This document shows positions 25,224 to 33,894 of a DNA stretch of 64,000 nucleotides, one piece after another. The position numbers and the translations under genes were made by a program. Origin of the DNA: Ferruginibacter sp. HRS2-29 (GTDB taxonomy: Bacteria > Bacteroidota > Bacteroidia > Chitinophagales > Chitinophagaceae); contig NZ_RJUB01000005.1 in assembly GCF_024343615.1 (NCBI RefSeq), forward strand, positions 78,251 to 142,250. The letters are read 5' to 3'. Every line of letters starts with the position of its first letter. The first letter of the stretch is position 1. The notes below the pieces were generated by a model. It did not search any database. It was not told where the DNA came from and was given only the letters and a program-made list of their open reading frames with translations.

Positions 25224-25228
25224 CCGCG

Positions 25229-25603
25229 ATGTTCAGGAAATTAACAGCAACGGTACTATTGATGGCGTTTGTAGCCCAAACGTTCAGTGCACCGTTCATA
25301 CGCCTGGACTACTTTTTCAACCAGGCAGATTATGCAAGGAATTGCGTGAACAAAGCCCGCCCGATGCTGCATTGTAATGGTAAGTGCCAGGTGATGAAAA
25401 AGATCCAGGCCGAAGAAAAGAAAGAGCAGGAAGAACAGGAGCGTAAAATGGGAAGTAAAGTTGAGGTGCTCTCTTCCAGGTCTTTTTATGCTACCGGTAT
25501 TATCGTGGATTTTTTTGAGCCTATAGCCAAACAATACTCTTCTCTCAGCGGGAAGGATGAAATACAAATGCCCCGTTCGGTTTTCCACCCGCCCTCCTTC
25601 TGA
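25229..25603 (+). CDS. Small secreted protein with CNGKC motif
   Basis: A protein of about 124 residues. I start at ATG 25229 (MFRKLTATVLLMAFVAQTFS), a good signal peptide; an upstream in-frame ATG at 25154 lies in repeat sequence. After the peptide come an aromatic stretch, two Cys in HCNGKCQVMKKI, then a highly charged EEKKEQEEQERK helix. Similar small 'HCNGKC' proteins occur near metal-related genes in this phylum as far as I recall. It opens the + strand group with the MbnP/MbnH-like genes, so metal binding by the two Cys is a reasonable guess only. Confidence 0.6.
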   Translation: MFRKLTATVLLMAFVAQTFSAPFIRLDYFFNQADYARNCVNKARPMLHCNGKCQVMKKIQAEEKKEQEEQERKMGSKVEVLSSRSFYATGIIVDFFEPIAKQYSSLSGKDEIQMPRSVFHPPSF

Positions 25604-25686
25604 GTTTTCTATTTAAACTACAGTTTCACATCCTTGCAGAGGGTGTGCCCGTTACAACTATTTATTAGCGATTAAAAACGGTATGT

Positions 25687-25836
25687 ATGGTACGCCAAAA
25701 AAAAATGGACGAGCCATCCATGCTTAACAGTGTGCGCACAGGTGTCACAGTAGCTCTATGGGGTATACTGATCCTATTGCTGTACATGAACCATGCATGG
25801 CTTATCAAAGGATTTAACTATATAATAAACAATTGA
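25687..25836 (+). CDS. 49-aa single-helix membrane peptide
   Basis: ATG 25687 to TGA 25836 encodes 49 residues: a polar start (VRQKKMDEPS), one membrane helix (VTVALWGILILLLYM), then NHAWLIKGFNY. It lies between the CNGKC protein and the first MbnP-like gene in the same direction, 23 bases before the latter, so it is likely to be part of the operon. No family recognised. Confidence 0.5.
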   Translation: MVRQKKMDEPSMLNSVRTGVTVALWGILILLLYMNHAWLIKGFNYIINN

Positions 25837-25859
25837 ACATTACTAAAACTAAAACAATC

Positions 25860-26642
25860 ATGAAACATATATTTTTCTTAACGATATCGGCCGCACTACT
25901 TTTCACTTCCTGTAAAAAAGATGAGGTAATTGTCACTCCTGAAACGGAAGGGCAGACAACCATTACTTTTGATGCTAAAGTCGGGGAAAATGATTTTGCC
26001 CTGGACCAGAATTTTACCATTGGTGCAAACACGTTTAAGTTTTCTAATTTCCGTTACTGGATAAGCGGGGTATCATTGATTGATAGCAAAGGCACAGAAT
26101 ATAAGGTTGCTAATTCTTATTATTTAGTGGAAGAAACCAAAGCGGTAGACGTGCAGGAAGGAACTTTTACCTATCCTGCCAAAAAAAGAGAAGATGTGGT
26201 AATAAAAGGGATACCCGTAGGGGATTATAAGAGCATCCGGTTTTCTGTAGGTGTGGATGAAACACACAATAACAACCTTAGCCTTCAGGCTGGTGAACTC
26301 TCTCAGTTAAGCGGAATGACCAACTCTTCGTGGATGTGGCTCACCAGTTACATTTTTACCAGCATACAAGGCACAGTAATCAATGGCGGAGTTACTAAAA
26401 ATGTCAAGGCCGAAACAGGTTTAAATACTAATTATAAAACAGTTACACTTGAGCTTCCTTCGGCCATACATATCAGTTCTGCAAAAGCCACAGGCGTTAA
26501 TGTGAAAGTGGATATAGCGAAAGTAGTGGATGGTATCGATCTGTTTGCCAATCCAACGGTGGGCGCTTCCCAGTCGACACTAATGGCGACACTGGCCACC
26601 AATTATGGTACCAAGGCATTTTCTGTAATGGGAATCAAATAG
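25860..26642 (+). CDS. MbnP-like lipoprotein, copy 1
   Basis: About 260 residues. The start at 25860 gives a lipoprotein signal (IFFLTISAALLFTSC). The body matches the MbnP family: a beta-sandwich with NTFKFSNFRYWISGV, GDYKSIRFSVGVDETHNN, and the aromatic SSWMWLTSYIF segment. In methanotrophs the partner di-haem enzyme MbnH oxidises a Trp of MbnP to kynurenine to make a copper site; whether that holds here is inference. The spacing to the next gene is nine bases. Compared with copy 2 the tryptophan motif is slightly different (WMWLTSY against WGWNSGY). Confidence 0.8.
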   Translation: MKHIFFLTISAALLFTSCKKDEVIVTPETEGQTTITFDAKVGENDFALDQNFTIGANTFKFSNFRYWISGVSLIDSKGTEYKVANSYYLVEETKAVDVQEGTFTYPAKKREDVVIKGIPVGDYKSIRFSVGVDETHNNNLSLQAGELSQLSGMTNSSWMWLTSYIFTSIQGTVINGGVTKNVKAETGLNTNYKTVTLELPSAIHISSAKATGVNVKVDIAKVVDGIDLFANPTVGASQSTLMATLATNYGTKAFSVMGIK

Positions 26643-26651
26643 CTGCATCCA

Positions 26652-27722
26652 TTGAAGAAATCCTTTATAATAACATTGCTATTTTTCATCACGGTAAGCA
26701 TCGTTGTTTCCTGTGAAAAGAATGACGTACGTATGCGGGAACCACAGGTGGCCAGCCTGCTGGTTCCCGCTAATTTTCCCATACCTGTATTTGATACCGG
26801 GAATCCCCTGACAAAAGAAGGGATAGAACTGGGCCGAAGGCTTTTTTACGACAAACGGCTTTCCGGAAATAACCAGTTGTCGTGCGGCAGTTGCCATAAA
26901 CAGGAACTTGCTTTCAGTGATGGGGTTGCCTTGAATAATATAGGGGCATCAGGGAATTTATTACATCGTTCTGCGCCGACACTGATTAACCTGGCATGGG
27001 CAAATAATGGCCTGTTCTGGGACGGAGGTTCGACCAATCTTGAGTCGCAGGCTTTTGGCCCGTTGACAAGTGAAGACGAAATGCACCAGAATCTATTTCA
27101 GCTGAATGATGAATTAATGGCGGTTCCTGATTATGTAAGCAGGTTCAATTTCATTTTTAAAGACGGGATAAGTTCTGCAAATATTGTAAAAGCGCTGGCA
27201 CAATTCCAGCGAACATTAATATCCGCAAACAGCCGTTATGACAAATACATCCGGCACGAGACGGGCGGTACACTTTCGGCGTCGGAATTAAACGGCCTTC
27301 AACTGGTGCGGCAAAAATGCCAGAGCTGCCATCAGGGGGATCTTTTTACTGACAATGACTTTCATAATAATGGTATCGATGATGATTTTAGTAACACGGC
27401 ATTTGATGGGATATTCCTCGGAAGAGCAAGGGTTACATTCAACAATGCCGATCTCGGGAAATTTAAAACCCCCACGCTTCGCAATATCCTGCTAACAAGC
27501 CCTTATATGCACGATGGCAGATTCAGTACTATCAGCCAGGTACTTGATCATTATTCTGACGGCATCAAAGTATCTGCCACAACGGATCCGCTGGTAAAGC
27601 AAAATCCGGGTGGCTTGCCCGGAATCAGCCTGACGCCACAGCAAAAAGCTGATATAACGGCCTTTTTACATGCCTTAACCGATTCTACGTTTATAAATGA
27701 TACACAATTGGCAGGGCCATAA
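26652..27722 (+). CDS. Di-haem cytochrome c peroxidase/MbnH-like protein, copy 1
   Basis: 356 residues with a lipoprotein-type signal (FFITVSIVVSC) and two haem-binding motifs, CGSCH near residue 78 and CQSCH near residue 222. ELGRRLFYDKRLSG and TPTLRNILLTSPYMHDGRF are standard for the bacterial cytochrome c peroxidase/MauG/MbnH family. The start is a TTG at 26652 (ttgaagaaatcc), since no ATG gives a signal peptide. It follows its MbnP-like partner directly, so a haem-driven modification of that protein is more likely than peroxide detoxification. Confidence 0.85.
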   Translation: MKKSFIITLLFFITVSIVVSCEKNDVRMREPQVASLLVPANFPIPVFDTGNPLTKEGIELGRRLFYDKRLSGNNQLSCGSCHKQELAFSDGVALNNIGASGNLLHRSAPTLINLAWANNGLFWDGGSTNLESQAFGPLTSEDEMHQNLFQLNDELMAVPDYVSRFNFIFKDGISSANIVKALAQFQRTLISANSRYDKYIRHETGGTLSASELNGLQLVRQKCQSCHQGDLFTDNDFHNNGIDDDFSNTAFDGIFLGRARVTFNNADLGKFKTPTLRNILLTSPYMHDGRFSTISQVLDHYSDGIKVSATTDPLVKQNPGGLPGISLTPQQKADITAFLHALTDSTFINDTQLAGP

Positions 27723-27767
27723 ATTAAATTAAAAATCCGCCGCAGGAATGCGGCTAAAATAAAAATC

Positions 27768-28565
27768 ATGAAAAAAAATATAATAAAAGTATGGGCAGCT
27801 ATAGGGCTTGCTTTACTGTTCGCTTCCTGTAAAAAGGATGGCCCCATTGCCTACAATAGTGCGGCAAAAGCTGAATTGTCGGTAGAATTTGACAACATCG
27901 TTGGCGGGGCCGACCTGCAGCTGAATACAGCTACTTACACCAATGCAGTGGGAGAGTCTTTTAAGGTGACAAAAATGAAATACTATGTGAGCAATTTTAA
28001 GCTTACAAAAACAGATGGAACCATTTACACCGTACCGCAGGACAGCAGTTATTTTTTAATCGAAGAAGGCGTGGATGACGAAGCGATCCTGAATGTTCCA
28101 GAAGGCGAATATACCGCCATCAGCTTCGTGGTAGGCGTAGATAGCCTGAGGAATACCATGGATATCAGCAGGCGTACGGGAGTGCTTGACCCGGCAGGAG
28201 CTGCCGCCGATATGTATTGGGGGTGGAACAGCGGGTATATTTTCTTAAAGCTCGAAGGCACATCTCCATCTGTAGCTGCCGCCGACCATGTATTCATGTA
28301 TCATTCCGGTGGTTTTGGTGGATATAGCACTCCCACTCCCAACAACCTTAAAACGATCACGCTTGATCTTACTGCCAGGGGAACCCCAAAAGTAAAACAG
28401 AATAAGACCACTAATATTCACCTGATGGTGGATGCCTTAAAGGTTCTCAATGGCAGCACCAACATGAGTTTTGCCGCTGTAGCCATGATACATTCCCCAT
28501 TGCCCGGAGTGCCGCTGGCTAATAATTATGCGAATATGTTCAGGCACGATCACACAGAAAACTAA
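27768..28565 (+). CDS. MbnP-like lipoprotein, copy 2
   Basis: 265 residues with a lipoprotein signal (AAIGLALLFASC). Family marks: VTKMKYYVSNFKL, PEGEYTAISFVVGVDS, and DMYWGWNSGYIFLKLEG, which contains the conserved Trp pair; also MYHSGGFGG and HDHTEN near the C terminus with possible metal-binding His. The two copies of the pair are diverged, so the duplication is old. It is followed after five bases by a second di-haem protein. Confidence 0.85.
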   Translation: MKKNIIKVWAAIGLALLFASCKKDGPIAYNSAAKAELSVEFDNIVGGADLQLNTATYTNAVGESFKVTKMKYYVSNFKLTKTDGTIYTVPQDSSYFLIEEGVDDEAILNVPEGEYTAISFVVGVDSLRNTMDISRRTGVLDPAGAAADMYWGWNSGYIFLKLEGTSPSVAAADHVFMYHSGGFGGYSTPTPNNLKTITLDLTARGTPKVKQNKTTNIHLMVDALKVLNGSTNMSFAAVAMIHSPLPGVPLANNYANMFRHDHTEN

Positions 28566-28570
28566 TAAAA

Positions 28571-29602
28571 ATGAACAGAAAATATTGGATAGCGGTTATT
28601 ATTTTGGTGGGAGGGTTATACGCCTGCGAAAAAGAAGTGATAGAGACTTTTGTCAGCTTCGAGAAACCGGCCAATTTCCCCCAGCCGGTGTATCATTTCT
28701 CCACAAATACGATATCAAAGGATGGGTTCGAATTAGGGAGAAAATTATTTTATGAAACCCTGCTTTCTGCCAATAATACCATCAGTTGTGGAAGTTGCCA
28801 TATCCAGACATCAGCTTTCACGCATCATGGGCATACGGTCAGTCATGGAATTCTCGACAGGTTGGGTACCCGCAATTCACCACCTATCATGAACCTCGCC
28901 TGGAATACCAGCTTTATGTGGGACGGAGGAATTGCGGACCTTGATCTGCAATCCATCGCCCCCATTACCAACCATGTGGAGATGGATGAAACTATGCCAA
29001 ATGTCCTGAGCAAATTGCGCAACTCATCCCAATATCCTGCCTTGTTCAAAAAGGCCTTTGGTTCCGACGAGATCACTACCAGCGATTTCCTGAAAGCACT
29101 TTCACAATTTATGGTGATGTGTGTAAGCAGCAACAGCCGGTATGACAGCATCATGCGTAACGAACCGGGAAAAATGTTTACAACACAGGAGCAGCAAGGC
29201 TATGATATATTTAAACAAAAATGCAATACCTGCCATAAAGAACCGATGTTTACCGATTATTCGTTCCGCAACAACGGGATCAGTATCAGCAGCGTAAATG
29301 ATGAAGGCCGTTATCTGATCACACAAAATAATGCCGATAAATATAAATTCAAAGTGCCCAGTTTGCGGAATCTTTCTTTTACGGCGCCATACATGCACGA
29401 TGGCAGGTTTTTTACTGTAGATGCTGTGCTGGACCATTATGCCTCGCAGGTACAGTATACTCCTAACCTGGATCCGGTATTGCAACAAGGCAGCAGCCCC
29501 GGGATTCCTTTAACAACGGATGAAAGAGTAAAGCTCATTGCATTTTTGCAAACATTGAATGATCATTCTTTTTTGACCGACAAAAGATTTTCTGAACAAT
29601 AA
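28571..29602 (+). CDS. Di-haem cytochrome c peroxidase/MbnH-like protein, copy 2
   Basis: 343 residues, with a lipoprotein-like start (VIILVGGLYAC) and two haem motifs, CGSCH (about 76) and CNTCH (about 217). The closing TAPYMHDGRFFTVDAVLDHY is typical of the family. Unlike copy 1 the haem-1 region continues HIQTSAFTHHGH, with several extra His. It forms the second MbnP/MbnH-like pair and is followed after nine bases by an outer-membrane barrel gene. Confidence 0.85.
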   Translation: MNRKYWIAVIILVGGLYACEKEVIETFVSFEKPANFPQPVYHFSTNTISKDGFELGRKLFYETLLSANNTISCGSCHIQTSAFTHHGHTVSHGILDRLGTRNSPPIMNLAWNTSFMWDGGIADLDLQSIAPITNHVEMDETMPNVLSKLRNSSQYPALFKKAFGSDEITTSDFLKALSQFMVMCVSSNSRYDSIMRNEPGKMFTTQEQQGYDIFKQKCNTCHKEPMFTDYSFRNNGISISSVNDEGRYLITQNNADKYKFKVPSLRNLSFTAPYMHDGRFFTVDAVLDHYASQVQYTPNLDPVLQQGSSPGIPLTTDERVKLIAFLQTLNDHSFLTDKRFSEQ

Positions 29603-29611
29603 TTACATCCA

Positions 29612-30532
29612 ATGAAAAAAATAGTATTCATCCTTTCGATGATTTTCATCATGGGCCAGGCAAACGCCTGTGATATCTGTGGCTGTGGTGTGGGAAGCAA
29701 TTATATTGGTATACTGCCTGAATTCAATCGTCATATTATGGGCATCCGTTACCGCTACAATGCTTTGCAGACACATATAGGATCCGGTGGGGCAATAACC
29801 TATCTTACCACAAAAGAAGTGTACCGCACTGCAGAATTGTGGGGAGGCTGGAACCTGGGAAAAAATTTCAGGGTAATGGCTTCCATCCCTTACAGTTTTA
29901 ATGAAAGGGTCAACCAGGGTAACACAAACAGTAAGAACGGGATCGGCGATGTTTCGGTATCCGGGTATTATCAGCTGGTAAATAATAAACACCCCGTTGG
30001 TGCTTCAAAGCTGTTGGTACAAAGCCTTTGGATTGGCGCAGGGGTAAAATTACCTACAGGAAAATATAATCCTGCAGACAAAACAAGCCTGACGCAAAAT
30101 ACCAATTTGTTTCAACTGGGAACGGCCAGCACCGATTTTACTTTGAACGCCATGTATGATATACGTTTGCAGGATGCCGGTATAAACGTAGCCGCCAGTT
30201 ATAAGCTAAATACCACTAATAAATACGACTACGCTTACGGCAATAAAGCGAGTATTAATGCCCAGGCTTACTATAAGTTCCGGATCAACAACAAGGTGAT
30301 GATTGCCCCCAATGCCGGTGTTTTGTATGAAAATTCAAAGAAGGATGTTGATGGCGAAATCCCTGTGGACATATCGGGTGGTAATGTTTTATCGGGTACT
30401 GCAGGATTGGAAGTTTCGTTCAGGAAAATAACCCTTGGGGGGAATTTTCAAAAACCTTTGTCACAGGATCTTGCCAGGGGAATTGTTAAGTCCGGTAACA
30501 GGGCAATGATCCACTTATCTTTTTTATTGTAA
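29612..30532 (+). CDS. Outer-membrane beta-barrel (transporter-like) protein
   Basis: 306 residues with a signal peptide (FILSMIFIMGQANA) directly followed by CDICGCGVGSNYIG, a cysteine cluster (CxxCxC) at the mature N terminus. The rest is beta-rich with alternating aromatic residues and a final strand AMIHLSFLL ending in Leu, as in outer-membrane barrels. The N-terminal Cys cluster would suit copper binding at the pore entrance. It is in the operon with the two MbnP/MbnH-like pairs, so it may be the outer-membrane route for the same metal; that is inference. Confidence 0.7.
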   Translation: MKKIVFILSMIFIMGQANACDICGCGVGSNYIGILPEFNRHIMGIRYRYNALQTHIGSGGAITYLTTKEVYRTAELWGGWNLGKNFRVMASIPYSFNERVNQGNTNSKNGIGDVSVSGYYQLVNNKHPVGASKLLVQSLWIGAGVKLPTGKYNPADKTSLTQNTNLFQLGTASTDFTLNAMYDIRLQDAGINVAASYKLNTTNKYDYAYGNKASINAQAYYKFRINNKVMIAPNAGVLYENSKKDVDGEIPVDISGGNVLSGTAGLEVSFRKITLGGNFQKPLSQDLARGIVKSGNRAMIHLSFLL

Positions 30533-30543
30533 AAAATTAAAAC

Positions 30544-30846
30544 ATGAAAATCAATACAAAAATGCTGGTATTTGCACTGTTGTGCTTTACTGCCTGCAAT
30601 AATAATGCAAAAGAAGCCGCCATCTCTAAGAGCGTGGATACTTCAATGGCCAGGAAGCCTGCTGCAGAGGACCTTTATAAGAATGTAGTATTTGACGATA
30701 AGTACGACCTTATCTGTGGAATGCCTGTAACAGCGGGGGTTTCGGATACGGCACATTACAGGAACAAAATATATGGATTTTGCAGCCCCGAATGCAAAGC
30801 TGAATTTATAAAATCGCCCCTTGCGGCACTAAACTCAAAAAAATAA
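30544..30846 (+). CDS. YHS-domain lipoprotein
   Basis: 100 residues with a lipoprotein signal (LVFALLCFTAC) and a YHS-type domain: DLICGMPV, HYRNKIYGFCSPECKAEF. The three Cys in CGM and CSPEC form the expected metal site. YHS domains are common beside copper-transport genes, in keeping with the rest of this operon. Twelve bases separate it from the barrel gene and six from the next. Confidence 0.8.
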   Translation: MKINTKMLVFALLCFTACNNNAKEAAISKSVDTSMARKPAAEDLYKNVVFDDKYDLICGMPVTAGVSDTAHYRNKIYGFCSPECKAEFIKSPLAALNSKK

Positions 30847-30851
30847 AAGCA

Positions 30852-31238
30852 ATGAAAAAAGTTCATTTAATGACCGTTGTATTTGTATTCATGTCGTTAT
30901 TAACATGGGGACAAACAAAAATCACATGGGTGCAAATGGATAACTTCCATGCGCTGATGTCTGCTACATTTCACCCTGCAGAAGAGGGCAACCTGGTACC
31001 TTTGAAACAAAAAGCCGATAGTCTCTATAAAGCTGCTAAGTTGTGGAAGCAATCCCCGATCCCCCCGGGATTTAAAGAGGCTGAAACAAAAGCTGCTTTA
31101 AAAGAACTTCTCAAACAATGTGATCACATCAGGATGGCGGTAAAAGAAAAAATGCCGGATGATCATTTAAAAAAGATCATTAGTTCAGCGCACGACACCT
31201 TTCACAAAATTTCCGGCGAGTGCAGGAAGAAAGAATAG
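30852..31238 (+). CDS. Small periplasmic helical protein (cytochrome c'-like outline, no CxxCH)
   Basis: 128 residues: a signal peptide (TVVFVFMSLLTWGQ), then a helical bundle with spaced His (HALMSATFHPAEEG, CDHIRMAVKE) and the end HDTFHKISGEC. The layout recalls cytochrome c' and related four-helix proteins, but the haem motif is lacking; the His and Cys could bind metal instead. It is the last gene of the copper-type operon. No terminator is clear before the tRNA-Lys promoter. Confidence 0.6.
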   Translation: MKKVHLMTVVFVFMSLLTWGQTKITWVQMDNFHALMSATFHPAEEGNLVPLKQKADSLYKAAKLWKQSPIPPGFKEAETKAALKELLKQCDHIRMAVKEKMPDDHLKKIISSAHDTFHKISGECRKKE

Positions 31239-31350
31239 CTATTCCGGGGGTGTAACCTGAATTAGACAGGCTTATATGCCGGCAGTATGTATTCTTTTAT
31301 CAGCATTTTTATGGTGATTTGAACCGGCAAAAGCAAATATTGATGTTTTT

Positions 31351-31382
31351 TTTGCTCAAAACCTACAGGCACTGTATATTTG
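31351..31382 (+). promoter_or_regulatory. Consensus Bacteroidota promoter of tRNA-Lys
   Basis: TTTG (31351-31354), a 20-base spacer and TATATTTG (31375-31382) fit the consensus exactly. The predicted transcript begins around 31388, about 12 bases before the tRNA. Confidence 0.8.
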
Positions 31383-31399
31383 CAACCCATTTAAAGGAT

Positions 31400-31473
31400 G
31401 ACTCCTTAGCTCAGCTGGTTAGAGCTACTGACTCTTAATCAGTAGGTCCAGGGTTCGAGTCCCTGAGGGGTCA
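31400..31473 (+). tRNA. tRNA-Lys (anticodon CTT)
   Basis: A complete 74-base cloverleaf: acceptor GACTCCT/AGGGGTC, D-arm GCTC...GAGC, anticodon arm ACTGA-CTCTTAA-TCAGT with CTT at the anticodon, T-arm CAGGG-TTCGAGT-CCCTG. It is a normal functional gene, in contrast to the tRNA-like elements at 4.3 and 6.3 kb. The accessory region begins immediately downstream, so its 3' end is the likely attachment site of the integrase at 35-36 kb. Confidence 0.95.
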
Positions 31474-31539
31474 CAGTCTAGACAAGGGTTTTCAGCGATT
31501 TCGTTTGAAGCCCTTTTTTATTTGCACGCAATTTGCACG

Positions 31540-33407
31540 TCATTTTACGAATGGAAAATATCCATATCGGCCAACTTTATCATTTTTGCTAAACATTACA
31601 CTGAAGGGTTTGTCAGTAATGCTCATAGGGGGAGTTACGTTTTCAATCACTATTATTTGTCGATCATCCCATTTTGATAAATATTCATAGAATTTATCTT
31701 GAACGTTTGCACGCACAAGATCTGTGTCACCTTCTTCAGGCTGGTTATCATCTTCAGGCTCTCTATATGCGAGCAACGGAGAATCAAGAACTATAAACCC
31801 TGGATGTACGAGAGACTTAAGTTTGCAAAATTCCAAAATTCCTATGATAAACGCTGAGTTGGTAATAGAACGCATACCTTTTCCTCTACTTGCTCTATGC
31901 TTACCAGAAATGATTAAATCTCTAGTACCTTCATCAAATTTCACTCGATCACTATCTGGGAAGTTCCAATCTTTAAGAATTTTCTCAATTTCAATTTCAA
32001 ATTCTGTAAGAGTGGTAGTTGAAAAATCGACTACTTTTTCAATTTCTTTGTTATCTTTTTTAGTTGTTTTGCTTTCGTTTTCTATTGCAATCTTTAAAAC
32101 TGTAAGTTCTGATATTTGTCGAAGAAGGTTAATTGTTTGACGAATTTCTGAACGTTTCTCAACCAATTCAGAGTAATCATTTCGTTGAGTTGATAATTTT
32201 GTCCTCAGCGAATTGATATTATTTTCTGAAGAAGTTTTATGTTGAACAAGTTCAGGAATGCTTTTATCAAATAATACTGATTCTTTATTTAACTGATCAA
32301 TGGTCAATAAAAGTTCTTCTTGTAATTTTTTGATTTTTTTCTCCTCTGAAAGGCAAGCAGAAACAATTAATTCTAAATTATCTGAAGAATCTTCAGGGTG
32401 TTGGTGATCGGGTGACGCACCACATAGTGGACAAGATTTTGGCTCCAGTGCACCAAGTAATGAGCCAGCTTCCCTTATGCCCTCTAATCTTTGTAGGTCA
32501 GATATATAGTGTCCATTCAAGAGTGTAAATCTTGCCTTTATTTCGTCTATTTCACTGCGCCTCGTGGTTGCTTCGTCGATTTTCTTTATCAGTGCGTTTT
32601 GCGCAATTAATAGATCCTGATAAGATGTTTCAATGGTTTCCAATTCGCCCTGAAATCCATTTAATGTCACATCAATTTTCCCTAATTGATCTTCTAATTC
32701 TTCTTTTGTGGAATTGTTTGGAAGTTGTTTATTATACGTTACCAAAAGTTCTTCGAGTAATTCTATTTTTGGATTTTGGTTTTGTTGCTTCTTGCCTTTT
32801 TTGACTTCAGGGATAAAAGCGGAATCATCCATTCCTGTTAACAAAAGTTTGAAAACAGAATATTCGCTGGTTTTTAGTGTAAATTGTCCACTTTCAATAG
32901 GAGAAACTTTTGATTGAATTTTAGTTTCATCAATGATGCATAAATGGGCAATATCCCTAAAACTTATTGGACGTAATTTTCCCTGTGCATTTGTTTTTAC
33001 GAGTTTATCGTTTAATCCTAATTTAGTTAAAAGGAAAGCGGAAAGATTATCATCGGTCTTTGAACTATGCCGAGCTGCTAGTGTTGTCGGTTTAAGGGAA
33101 GTTGGAATTTCTGTAATAAGCCCATCGTATTTGTTTATTGCTCCACCACTTGTTGACCTAACCAATGTAATTAGTTCGCCCCCGATTTCTAACCCAAGAA
33201 ATACTCTGTCATATCCTATTCTTTCAGGAATATCTCTTAATTGTGTGTTTCCACCGAGCATAAAATCTAAAGCTTCTACAACAAAAGATTTTCCTGTATC
33301 CGATGCCCCATACACAACATTCAATCCACTGGTGAATTCTAGGGTCGCCGGTGCTTTTGTTGTACCGCTAAAAGACAGATGCCGTAAAAAATCGTTTTAT
33401 TATTCAT
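31540..33407 (-). CDS. ABC-three-component system ATPase (one apparent frameshift at the 5' end)
   Basis: A RecF/SMC-like ABC ATPase of about 620 residues. Walker A is GASDTGKS, a zinc-hook-like CPLCGASPDHQHP sits in the middle of long coiled coils, and the distal half carries PGFIVLDSPLL as Walker B. The uninterrupted ATG frame starts only at 33324, but coding continues upstream in frame (LRHLSFSG...LEFTSGLNVVYG) and a coupled ATG lies at 33407, three bases after the preceding stop codon begins. Joining them needs one extra base in the A6 run at 33386-33391. It belongs with the next two genes as an ABC-3C conflict system. Confidence 0.8.
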
Positions 33408-33408
33408 T

Positions 33409-33894
33409 TTAATTCCCTAGACTTTTTTGTATAGAATGAAATTCTTCAATCCATTCACCAAAATTCTTTGCAATTATTTCCATAAGCACATCATCACCTG
33501 TATTAGAATAATTATTCACTACCCAATCTGATCTTTCTCTCAAAGATTTAAGATAGGGAGCACTTAATGAATTTAGGAAGGTTTCCGAAAATTCTCCCGC
33601 TTGATAAAAAATTCCATTTACATCTATTATTTGTTTTATGAGATTACGACTCATCATAAGCATGAGGCCTCTTTCAACCAAATTTCTTCTTACTAAAATT
33701 TCTGTAGACCTTAATGGCAATTTAGGATGTAAACTTACCGGCCCCCCAATATCGCCAGTATGAACAACAAAATGATCAAATATTACCAATCTCTGAATAT
33801 CAAGCATTGCAGGATAAGCATGCGTTAGAATCCCCAGAGATCTGATTCCGGATTCAAGTGGACTATTAAATGTAAATGTTATTTGACTATTCAT
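33409..33894 (-). CDS. ABC-three-component system middle component
   Basis: 161 residues from the ATG at 33894, which overlaps the upstream stop by four bases (ATGA). Features typical of the small middle component are visible: GIRSLGILTHAYPAMLD, FDHFVVHTGDIGGP, and LLMMSRNLI. Its role is unknown in the family beyond its fixed place between effector and ATPase. The stop is followed within two bases by the ATPase start codon, so all three genes are coupled. Confidence 0.8.
   Translation of the reverse strand: MNSQITFTFNSPLESGIRSLGILTHAYPAMLDIQRLVIFDHFVVHTGDIGGPVSLHPKLPLRSTEILVRRNLVERGLMLMMSRNLIKQIIDVNGIFYQAGEFSETFLNSLSAPYLKSLRERSDWVVNNYSNTGDDVLMEIIAKNFGEWIEEFHSIQKSLGN

Noticed and set aside
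26652..27722. Ordinary hydrogen-peroxide-detoxifying cytochrome c peroxidase
   Set aside because: It is paired twice with MbnP-like lipoproteins, which favours a protein-modifying MbnH-like role, although classical activity cannot be excluded.
31540..33324. Rad50/SMC DNA-repair protein
   Set aside because: The fixed order with middle component and nuclease-like gene, joined by overlaps, fits the ABC-three-component system better.
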